Shown: piece by piece, positions 25,253 to 32,130 of the stretch
Layout: the number at the start of each line of letters is the position of its first letter
Numbering within the stretch: position 1 is the first letter of the stretch
Source: an uncultured Nonlabens sp.
Lineage (GTDB): Bacteria > Bacteroidota > Bacteroidia > Flavobacteriales > Flavobacteriaceae
DNA length: 64,000 nucleotides
Reading direction: 5' to 3'
Assembly: GCA_947491755.1 (NCBI GenBank)
Contig: CANLKV010000002.1
Location: 806,001-870,000 of the forward strand
Position numbers and translations under genes: made by a program
Notes under the pieces: model-generated
What the model saw: the letters and a program-made list of their open reading frames with translations, nothing else
Databases searched by the model: none
Told to the model about the DNA's origin: nothing

Positions 25253-26125
25253 TTAGTTACCAGCTTTAGCATTTGCCTTAGCTTCTTCCATTCCTTTTTC
25301 TACCATATCAAAGAATTGATCCAGTTTAGGCAATACGATGATGCGTGTGCGTCTGTTTTTTGCTCTACCCTCTGCAGTATCATTTGATGCAACTGGCACA
25401 TAGTAACTTCTACCTGCTGCGGTCATACGTTTAGGATCTACATTAAATTCATTTTGTAAAACACGTGTTACAGATGCAGCTCTAGCTGTACTTAAGGCCC
25501 AGTTATCCTGGAATTTTACAGTACTGATGCTTTGATCATCTGTGTGTCCCTCGATCATGATGTCTATTTCTGGCTTGTCGTTAACTACTGTAGCTACTTT
25601 ACCCAAAACTGATTTTGCTTTACTATTGATACGGTCACTACCGCTTGCAAATAACAATTTATCACTGATAGATACATAAACCACACCTTTCTCAACATTA
25701 ATGCTGATGTCCTCGTCATTTAAGTTTCCTAAAGAACCTTTTAAACTTTGCACTAAAGCAAGAGTTACACTGTCCTTTCTAGAGATTGCATCATTTAAAG
25801 AACGTATTTGCAAATCTTTCTCGCGCAGACTTTCTAGAGACTTTTCAAGGTTTTCTGCTCCTTTTTTAGATAACGTAGTTAGATTACCAGTATTATTTAT
25901 AAGCTCTTGATTATTAGCTCGCAAGTCAGCCACTTGAGCACGCAATGCTTCTAGCTGTGCAGCAGCTACTTTTTCGTCAGTTAAACAAGCGTTGAGTTTA
26001 ACGGTAGCAGAGTCTAATAGTTCTTGAGTTTTTTGTTGTTTTTCTAGAGCTGCGTCTAAATCTTTTTTTGATGCACAAGAAGCTGCAAGTAAAGCAGTTA
26101 ATGCAACTAGGGCTATTTTTTTCAT
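25253..26125 (-). CDS. OmpA-family peptidoglycan-binding lipoprotein with coiled coil
   Basis: A 290-residue lipoprotein: signal peptide with lipobox LLAASC (Cys at 17), a long heptad-rich coiled coil (about 20-125) and a C-terminal OmpA domain (about 150-275). The OmpA signatures are IMIEGHTDDQSI (about 195-206), NWALSTARAASV and GRSYYVPVASNDTAEGRAKNRRTRI (ends about 266). It probably anchors the outer membrane to peptidoglycan. A convincing terminator follows. The coding sequence is monocistronic, with 75 bases to the next gene upstream in the window. Confidence 0.92.
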   Translation of the reverse strand: MKKIALVALTALLAASCASKKDLDAALEKQQKTQELLDSATVKLNACLTDEKVAAAQLEALRAQVADLRANNQELINNTGNLTTLSKKGAENLEKSLESLREKDLQIRSLNDAISRKDSVTLALVQSLKGSLGNLNDEDISINVEKGVVYVSISDKLLFASGSDRINSKAKSVLGKVATVVNDKPEIDIMIEGHTDDQSISTVKFQDNWALSTARAASVTRVLQNEFNVDPKRMTAAGRSYYVPVASNDTAEGRAKNRRTRIIVLPKLDQFFDMVEKGMEEAKANAKAGN

Positions 26126-26200
26126 GTGAGAATATTGAAATTAAATTTAACAATCAAAATTAAAAATGTTATGACCACTCGTCCTAATATTAACATAGGT

Positions 26201-27217
26201 TTATAAGTTTAAAAGCACGTTAAAACGTCGCCTTTGTAACACATAAAAACTCCAGACTATCGAACACACCCCTTTATTTTTTGCAGTGTGATACCCTTCA
26301 GACTTGAGCTTTTTTCTTTGTCTTATGTAAAACGGTAGCTGCCTATAGAAACTGATGTGAGCCTTAAATATTGCAGTGAAATGAGATATTTTTCCTTGGA
26401 ACAGAAAAACCATTGCTGCCAGACCATCAAGAATCATACGACTTAAAATAATCCCTATATAAATGGATCGAGTGTCATTTTTTATTACAGTAAAAAGACT
26501 GTTTCTAAAATTGAGAAAGGTCTTACGCGGGCTCAAACTATCTAGTGTACCGCCACCCAGGTGATAAACTGTAGAATCTGGTACCACTTGTATATCGTAT
26601 CCTAACCTGCGCAGGCGCCAGCACAAATCTATCTCTTCTTGATGGGCAAAGTAATTCTTGTCAAACCCACCAGCTTCTATAAAAACCTGCCTGCGTATAA
26701 ACAGGGCTGCACCACTCGCCCAGTCTACACTTACCGGATTATTATACTGTCCCTTGTCAACCTCTATATAATTAAAGATGCGACCGCGACAGTAGGGATA
26801 CCCCAATTGATCCAGATAACCGCCACTAGCACCAGCATATTCAAACCTATTTGTATGGTTTAAATCTTTGATTTTAGGTTGAGCAGCAACTAGGTTCTCC
26901 TGCTCTGTAAAAGCCACGAGCAGCGCTTTGCACCAGCCTGGTGTCACTTGCACATCGCTATTTAACAGACAGACTATTTCTTCTTCTACATGCTTTAATG
27001 CCTCATTATAACCACCAGCAAACCCTAGATTATCCTCATTTTGTATAATCTTTACCTGGTTCCCGTAAAATTCCTTTAACCAGTCAACGCTAGCATCTGT
27101 AGAGGCGTTATCTGCCACATAAACCTGGTAGCCATGACTGTTTTCAACCACACCAGGTATAAAACGCTGCAGTAATTTCAAACCGTTCCAGTTAAGAATA
27201 ACGATAGCGAGTCTCAT
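26201..27217 (-). CDS. Glycosyltransferase family 2
   Basis: A 338-residue GT2 enzyme. The GT-A nucleotide-sugar fold is evident from AIVILNWNGLKLL (about 4-16), VADNASTDASV (about 34-44), a DxD-like CLLNSDVQVTPGW (about 87-99), and FAHQEEIDLCWRLRRLGY (about 190-207). A C-terminal hydrophobic stretch (about 255-275) suggests membrane association. It is the rhamnosyltransferase/WbbL-like subgroup by look. The start overlaps the end of the HsdR_N-domain gene by 4 bases, so the pair is an operon. Acceptor unknown; it is distant from the capsule locus. Confidence 0.9.
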   Translation of the reverse strand: MRLAIVILNWNGLKLLQRFIPGVVENSHGYQVYVADNASTDASVDWLKEFYGNQVKIIQNEDNLGFAGGYNEALKHVEEEIVCLLNSDVQVTPGWCKALLVAFTEQENLVAAQPKIKDLNHTNRFEYAGASGGYLDQLGYPYCRGRIFNYIEVDKGQYNNPVSVDWASGAALFIRRQVFIEAGGFDKNYFAHQEEIDLCWRLRRLGYDIQVVPDSTVYHLGGGTLDSLSPRKTFLNFRNSLFTVIKNDTRSIYIGIILSRMILDGLAAMVFLFQGKISHFTAIFKAHISFYRQLPFYIRQRKKLKSEGYHTAKNKGVCSIVWSFYVLQRRRFNVLLNL

Positions 27218-27660
27218 AGATGATAATTAGGAAGGTCTTTTATAAAGTGATAGCGTTGCTGCTCATAATCCATCGTACAAAAGTAATGCTCCATACCATT
27301 ACTAACCATTAAATAGGCAGCTTGCGCCACTAGATTGTAGCGAGCTATCTGATCAAATACAGACTGGTCGATAGCTATATGCGGTGCTTTGCATTCTACA
27401 ATTACCTCAATAGATCCATTAGGTTTAAAAACCACGATGTCGTATCGCTTTACCGTTCCTGCGATAGTAAGTTGTTTTTCAACATTTATGAGCTGTTTAG
27501 GGGTGTTTTTATGAAAAATCAACCAATTAATAATATGTTGTCGCACCCATTCTTCCGGCTGCAGATGAACAAATTTTTTACGGATGGGATCAAAAATAAA
27601 ACGCCCTTTTTCAGTACTTTTAACCCTGAAATCTGCGGGCGGCAATCGCAATGCCTTCAT
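27214..27660 (-). CDS. Solitary HsdR N-terminal (PD-(D/E)xK) nuclease-fold protein
   Basis: A 148-residue protein matching the type I restriction enzyme R-subunit N-terminal domain, a PD-(D/E)xK fold. Likely catalytic residues are Asp74 (KRYDIVVF) and Glu89-x-Lys91 (VECKAP). The rest of an R subunit (helicase motor), and any M or S subunits, are absent. Such short proteins are widespread in Bacteroidota as single genes; their role is unknown. It is divergently placed 33 bases from holA and overlaps the GT2 gene by 4 bases. Confidence 0.85.
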   Translation of the reverse strand: MKALRLPPADFRVKSTEKGRFIFDPIRKKFVHLQPEEWVRQHIINWLIFHKNTPKQLINVEKQLTIAGTVKRYDIVVFKPNGSIEVIVECKAPHIAIDQSVFDQIARYNLVAQAAYLMVSNGMEHYFCTMDYEQQRYHFIKDLPNYHL

Positions 27661-27693
27661 AAGTCAAAATTACAAAAACCCCAACAGCTCTTC

Positions 27694-28701
27694 ATGAGTG
27701 ACCTCAACAAAATTCTTAGCGACATAAGTCAAAGAAAATTCAAGCCCGTTTACTTACTTTATGGTGATGAACCTTTCTTTATCGATCAAATAAGCAAAGC
27801 TATTGAAGATACCGTGCTCGACGAGGCCGAGCGTGGTTTCAACCAGATGGTTTTTTATGGTAAAGACAGTAAAGTAGAAGAAATCGTTGAGTGCGCAAAG
27901 CGATTTCCCATGATGGCTCCCTATCAAGTAATTATTGTAAAAGAAGCCCAGCATTTAAGTTCAAAGATGGACGGAATGTCTCAATACATGGCGCAACCAT
28001 CAGAGACCACAATCCTAGTGCTGTGCTACAAATACAAAAAGCCAGATAACCGGTTGAAGGTTTTTAAAAACATGAAAAAGCATGGCTTATTCTTTGAAAG
28101 TAAACCACTGTACGAGAATAAAATGCCACAATGGATTAATGGAATGCTACAGTCTAAAGGGTATCGTATTGAACCCAAAGCTACCCAAATGCTGGTGGAG
28201 TTTCTAGGAACAGACCTGGGTCGCATTAAAAATGAGATTGATAAGCTTGCTATTGTACAGGATAAAACAGCACCTATCACACCACAAACAATAGAGGACA
28301 ACATAGGTTTTTCGAAGGATTACAATAATTTTGAGCTACGTAATGCCATAGGAAGAAGAGACGCCCTTAAAACGCATCGTATTATCAATTATTTTGGTGA
28401 AAACCCTAAGGATAATCCGCTGGTATTGACGGTGGCTACCTTGCACAGCTATTTTGTGCAGTTGCTCAAGATACACGGAGTGAAAGATCATTCAAAAAAC
28501 AATGTCGCTCGTGTTGTGGGTATCAACCCTTATTTTGTTGACGAACTGCTTATAGGAGTGCGCAATTATACCATGAAAGATTGCAGTCGTGCTGTGAGCC
28601 TTATTAGAGAATTAGATCTCAAAACAAAAGGTATGGGAGCCTATCAAGTATCTCACGCTGACCTATTAAAAGAGAGTATGGTAAAAATTATGGTGCATTG
28701 A
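27694..28701 (+). CDS. holA: DNA polymerase III subunit delta (HolA)
   Basis: A 335-residue clamp-loader subunit that opens the beta clamp. I take ATG 27694 (MSDLNKILSDI) as the start because it begins the conserved domain (VYLLYGDEPFFIDQI, about 20-34). The frame stays open to an ATG at 27379, but that would run antisense through the HsdR_N gene. Further signatures are FYGKDSKVEEIVECAKRFPMM (about 53-73) and ETTILVLCYKYKKPDNR (about 102-118), with the helical collar at the C-terminus. The stop overlaps the TTG start of menA by 3 bases. Confidence 0.93.
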   Translation: MSDLNKILSDISQRKFKPVYLLYGDEPFFIDQISKAIEDTVLDEAERGFNQMVFYGKDSKVEEIVECAKRFPMMAPYQVIIVKEAQHLSSKMDGMSQYMAQPSETTILVLCYKYKKPDNRLKVFKNMKKHGLFFESKPLYENKMPQWINGMLQSKGYRIEPKATQMLVEFLGTDLGRIKNEIDKLAIVQDKTAPITPQTIEDNIGFSKDYNNFELRNAIGRRDALKTHRIINYFGENPKDNPLVLTVATLHSYFVQLLKIHGVKDHSKNNVARVVGINPYFVDELLIGVRNYTMKDCSRAVSLIRELDLKTKGMGAYQVSHADLLKESMVKIMVH

Positions 28702-29696
28702 AAACTAAAAAAGAAGCCTGGATAAGTGCTGCAAGACCGCGTACACTGCCCTTAAGTATTAGTGGTATTCTTATGGGGAGTGCCTATGCTTATTATGATA
28801 TCGCTTCCGCGAAAGCGAACCACACCACAACACTCATTGCTTCAAGTGAGGTAAGTCCGCCAGCATTTAACTGGTGGATACCGGCACTGGCATTAATAAC
28901 TACTCTAGGTTTTCAAATATTATCAAATTTTGCCAATGATTATGGCGACGGAGTAAAAGGAACCGACAACGAAGATCGTGTAGGGCCCATGCGCGCAATT
29001 CAAAGTGGTATCATAAAGCCCAGCGAACTCAAACGGGTAATTGCGCTTACTGCCTTACTAACATTAATTGCAGCAATCGGGCTTATATTGATCAGCCTGG
29101 GCCTAGAACAAGTCATAATATCATTATTATTTCTAGGATTAGGGATGAGCGCCATCTGGGCAGCTATTAAATACACAGTGGGCGATAACGCCTATGGTTA
29201 CCGTGGATTAGGCGATGTTTTTGTTTTTATTTTTTTTGGTCCTGTTAGCGTTCTAGGGGTATATTATTTAATCACACGACAGGTAGATCTATGGTTAATT
29301 TTTCCTGCTATAAGTGTCGGGTTGCTCAGTGTTGCTGTGCTCAACCTAAATAATATGCGCGATATTGAGAGTGATAAAAAGTCAAATAAAAACACCATTC
29401 CCGTGCAACTAGGACTAGTACGATCTAAAAAACTACACTACCTATATATAGTTTGCTCTGGTATGGCACTATTTATTTACATCACTCATACCTTACTGCA
29501 AATGGACCCAGTAAGTCTGTCTCGGTTTGTTAACTACTTACCCATGCTGGCGTTCATACCGCTAATAATTCATGTCAATAGGGTGCGTAAAACTGAAAGC
29601 GCCGCCCTGCTGGATCCTGAGCTTAAGAAAGTGGCGCTCTCTACCTTTTTAATGGCGTTACTTATTGTTGTTAGTGCTTTTATTAGTATAGATTAA
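28698..29696 (+). CDS. menA: 1,4-dihydroxy-2-naphthoate polyprenyltransferase (MenA)
   Basis: A 332-residue integral membrane prenyltransferase (UbiA family) that attaches the isoprenoid tail in menaquinone synthesis. Both Asp-rich motifs are present: NFANDYGDGVKGTDNEDR (about 76-93) and NLNNMRDIESDKKSNK (about 215-230). About eight or nine hydrophobic helices are seen. Translation starts with TTG at 28698-28700, overlapping the holA stop (TTGA), which implies coupling. The palindromic repeat is translated as SAKAN in a loop between helices 1 and 2 (about residue 35-40). Confidence 0.93.
   Translation: MKTKKEAWISAARPRTLPLSISGILMGSAYAYYDIASAKANHTTTLIASSEVSPPAFNWWIPALALITTLGFQILSNFANDYGDGVKGTDNEDRVGPMRAIQSGIIKPSELKRVIALTALLTLIAAIGLILISLGLEQVIISLLFLGLGMSAIWAAIKYTVGDNAYGYRGLGDVFVFIFFGPVSVLGVYYLITRQVDLWLIFPAISVGLLSVAVLNLNNMRDIESDKKSNKNTIPVQLGLVRSKKLHYLYIVCSGMALFIYITHTLLQMDPVSLSRFVNYLPMLAFIPLIIHVNRVRKTESAALLDPELKKVALSTFLMALLIVVSAFISID
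28802..28817. repeat. Iterated palindrome, copy 4 (in menA; one mismatch)
   Basis: CGCTTCCGCGAAAGCG, one base off perfect, read as IASAKAN in a loop of MenA. Confidence 0.9.
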
Positions 29697-29861
29697 ACAT
29701 ATATAACCCATTGTATAACAGCTGTTTAATATATTCAAATGCTTTTTGATAAGAAAGATTTAACAATAAGCCTCTTGACTTGAACTGGCTTTTGACCTAT
29801 TTTTAAATTGGATATAAATAGATGTTATTAAACAAAACTACGCTACTTTAAATTTATAATT

Positions 29862-30068
29862 ATGGCACGAGCAATGTTCGAGTACACCATATTAATCCTT
29901 GAAAAAGTGAGTTTTGACCCAACCTTATTTTGCAAAGAACTCCACAAGGCAATGAAACGTTTATTACCCTTTGAAATAGAAGAGTTGAACATCTGGCTTA
30001 AAAAGCGTTATGTCATACAGCCAGAACTTAAAAATTGCTTGCCGCAACACACACTAGACCATCCTTAA
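29862..30068 (+). CDS. Small conserved flavobacterial protein, function unknown
   Basis: A 68-residue soluble helical protein: SFDPTLFCKELHKAMKRLLP then EIEELNIWLKKR. I recall close relatives of this same size in many Flavobacteriaceae but no function. The isolated position, with 165 bases before it and a convergent oxyR 15 bases after its stop, suggests its own transcription unit. No membrane segment or known domain is visible. Confidence 0.7.
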   Translation: MARAMFEYTILILEKVSFDPTLFCKELHKAMKRLLPFEIEELNIWLKKRYVIQPELKNCLPQHTLDHP

Positions 30069-30083
30069 ATTATAGAATACGCT

Positions 30084-31040
30084 CTACTTTTTTGCAAGAG
30101 GGCTGATTATATTGACATTACTGAATGCGATAGCACCTTTAATAACGCCCGAGATAACTCCTTGTAAGGCGTCTATGATTTGCATCTTAAGTTCAGATTT
30201 ATGAAAAATTAGACTTATTTCTCTTGCAGGAGAGGGTTCTTCAAAATACCTGAGGTTTTCTGTCTTTTTGGGCGATAGGTCCAGCGTATTTAAATAAGGT
30301 AATAAAGTCATACCTAGACCCTCATCTGACAGTTTAATCATCGTTTCAAAGCTTCCACTTTCTAGTGTGAACCGCTCAGAATCTGTTCTTTTTGAACTGC
30401 TGCACAAATTAAGCACATTATCTTTGAAACAATGTCCATCCTCCAGCAACAACAAGCGATCCACGTCTATTTCTTCCACCTTCATTTTACCTTTGGGCAT
30501 GGATGCATTTTTAGGATCGTAACAAACAAAAGGTTCATAATATAATGGACGCTCTACTATCATTTCTTGTTCTAGAGGCGTTGCTGCTATAGCTGCGTCT
30601 ATGGATCCATCAGCGAGACCATTAATAATATTCTCAGTAGTCATTTCCTCAATTCGCAGCTTTACTTTAGGATATTTATTGACAAAATTCATAAGGAACA
30701 TAGGCAATAAGGTAGGCATGACCGTAGGAATGACTCCTATCTTAAACTCGCCGCCTATAAATCCTTTTTCTTGATCTACAATATCTTGAATGCGATCGCT
30801 TTCATTGACAATATTGTGAGCCTGCTTGACTATTTTCTTACCCGTTTCAGTCAATTCAATAGGTTTTTTTGAACGATCAAAGATCTGTACATCAAGCTCA
30901 TCCTCCAGCTTTTGAATCTGCATACTTAAAGTAGGTTGCGTAACAAAAACTTTATTGGCCGCTTTAGTAAAATTTTGATATTGAGCTACCGCTAAAACGT
31001 ATTTAAGTTGCGTGATTGTCATGATAGATATTTTCTTCAA
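30084..31040 (-). CDS. oxyR: LysR-family peroxide sensor OxyR
   Basis: A 318-residue LysR-type activator. The N-terminal helix-turn-helix (about 8-65) reads TQLKYVLAVAQYQNFTKAA and VTQPTLSMQIQKLEDEL. The regulatory domain holds the redox pair Cys204 and Cys213 in EDGHCFKDNVLNLCS, with 8 residues between, the same spacing as the peroxide-sensing pair of E. coli OxyR. The second Met (residue 7, 31022) is a possible alternative start, since LysR proteins often begin MTITQLKY. It is divergent from tpx with 135 bases between, so control of tpx is likely. Confidence 0.92.
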   Translation of the reverse strand: MKKISIMTITQLKYVLAVAQYQNFTKAANKVFVTQPTLSMQIQKLEDELDVQIFDRSKKPIELTETGKKIVKQAHNIVNESDRIQDIVDQEKGFIGGEFKIGVIPTVMPTLLPMFLMNFVNKYPKVKLRIEEMTTENIINGLADGSIDAAIAATPLEQEMIVERPLYYEPFVCYDPKNASMPKGKMKVEEIDVDRLLLLEDGHCFKDNVLNLCSSSKRTDSERFTLESGSFETMIKLSDEGLGMTLLPYLNTLDLSPKKTENLRYFEEPSPAREISLIFHKSELKMQIIDALQGVISGVIKGAIAFSNVNIISPLAKK

Positions 31041-31175
31041 AAATAAAAAATACTATTTGAAAATCTTATAGTAAAATCAAATACTTATAACTCATATTTC
31101 CCTTATTATTTAACATTTTACCAACTTAAACCGCTCTGGCGAACAATAATTTAGTGCAAAACGAAACTTTATACT

Positions 31176-31676
31176 ATGGCAACGATTAAATTAGGAGGAA
31201 ACAACATTCATACAGTAGGTGATTTACCTGAAATAGGTAGCAAGGCACCAGACTTTCAATTAACTAAGGAAGACCTATCCACGGCTACTCTGGAAGATTT
31301 TAAAGGCAGTCGCGTCATTTTCAATATTTTCCCTAGTATTGATACTGATGTTTGTGCTACATCAGTTCGCAATTTTAATAAGCGCGCTACCGAGTTAGAG
31401 AACACACAAGTCATTTCAGTTTCTAGAGATACTCCTTTTGCATTGAAACGCTTCTCTAGCGCAAACGACATCGATAATGTCACCAATTTAAGTGATGTGC
31501 AAACGGGAGATTTTGGTCAACAATACGGTGTTACTATCAAGGATGGAGCTTTTAAAGGTTTTCACTCAAGAGCAGTGTTAGTGATAGATACCGACGGAAC
31601 TGTAATTTATAAACAGCAAGTACCAGAAATAGGGGAAGAACCCGATTACCTTGCCGCGCTTAAATCTTTATTATAA
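31176..31676 (+). CDS. tpx: Thiol peroxidase (Tpx), lacking the resolving cysteine
   Basis: A 166-residue atypical 2-Cys peroxiredoxin family member that reduces hydroperoxides. The peroxidatic centre IFPSIDTDVCATSVR is intact, with Cys60. The usual resolving Cys (in RFC, matching Cys95 of E. coli Tpx) is Ser94 here (KRFSSAND, codon TCT), and Cys60 is the only cysteine in the chain. The enzyme therefore cannot form the family's intramolecular disulfide and would need an outside thiol. Divergent from oxyR; dgkA begins directly after its stop codon. Confidence 0.94.
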   Translation: MATIKLGGNNIHTVGDLPEIGSKAPDFQLTKEDLSTATLEDFKGSRVIFNIFPSIDTDVCATSVRNFNKRATELENTQVISVSRDTPFALKRFSSANDIDNVTNLSDVQTGDFGQQYGVTIKDGAFKGFHSRAVLVIDTDGTVIYKQQVPEIGEEPDYLAALKSLL

Positions 31677-32066
31677 TTGAGCCTCAAAAAATTTATAACA
31701 GGACGATTAAAAGGTTGTGTTTATGCCTATAAAGGAGCTACAACCTTAATAAAAACAGAAGATAGTATAAAAACCCAGTTGATCATCGCAATCGTGGTGA
31801 CCGCCATGGGTTTTTATTTTGACATTTCAACAACCCAATGGATGATGCAATGCTTTGCTATCGGTATTGTCATTACTGCCGAGGGACTTAATAGCGCTAT
31901 AGAAGCCATTGCAGATTTCATACATCCAGACTACCACGTTAAAATAGGACATATAAAAGATATTGCAGCCGGCGCTGTTTTTTTTGCTGCCGTTATTGCT
32001 ATAATCATAGGACTTATAATCTATATACCGCACCTGATTGATTTATATTCTGGCGTGTTTGATTAA
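31677..32066 (+). CDS. dgkA: Diacylglycerol kinase (DgkA family)
   Basis: A 129-residue inner-membrane kinase that phosphorylates diacylglycerol or undecaprenol. Three membrane helices are seen (about 35-52, 56-75, 98-120). The conserved EGLNSAIEAIADFI (about 64-77) carries the catalytic Glu and the family Asn/Ala/Ile-Glu pattern, and HVKIGHIKDIAAGAV follows. Translation starts with TTG at 31677, immediately after the tpx stop, so expression is coupled to tpx. Confidence 0.9.
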   Translation: MSLKKFITGRLKGCVYAYKGATTLIKTEDSIKTQLIIAIVVTAMGFYFDISTTQWMMQCFAIGIVITAEGLNSAIEAIADFIHPDYHVKIGHIKDIAAGAVFFAAVIAIIIGLIIYIPHLIDLYSGVFD

Positions 32067-32105
32067 ACATCTGGAATATGCTTTAAAGTTACCCATCAAT
32101 ATTAC

Positions 32106-32113
32106 TATTTTTG
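32106..32113 (+). promoter_or_regulatory. -7 promoter box upstream of ftsK
   Basis: TATTTTTG fits TAnnTTTG exactly, 17 bases before the ftsK ATG. Confidence 0.5.
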
Positions 32114-32130
32114 TTCGTTAAGTATCCTCT

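Noticed and set aside
27379..27693. 105-codon N-terminal extension of HolA
   Set aside because: It would overlap the divergent HsdR_N gene on the opposite strand, and the conserved delta domain begins at ATG 27694.
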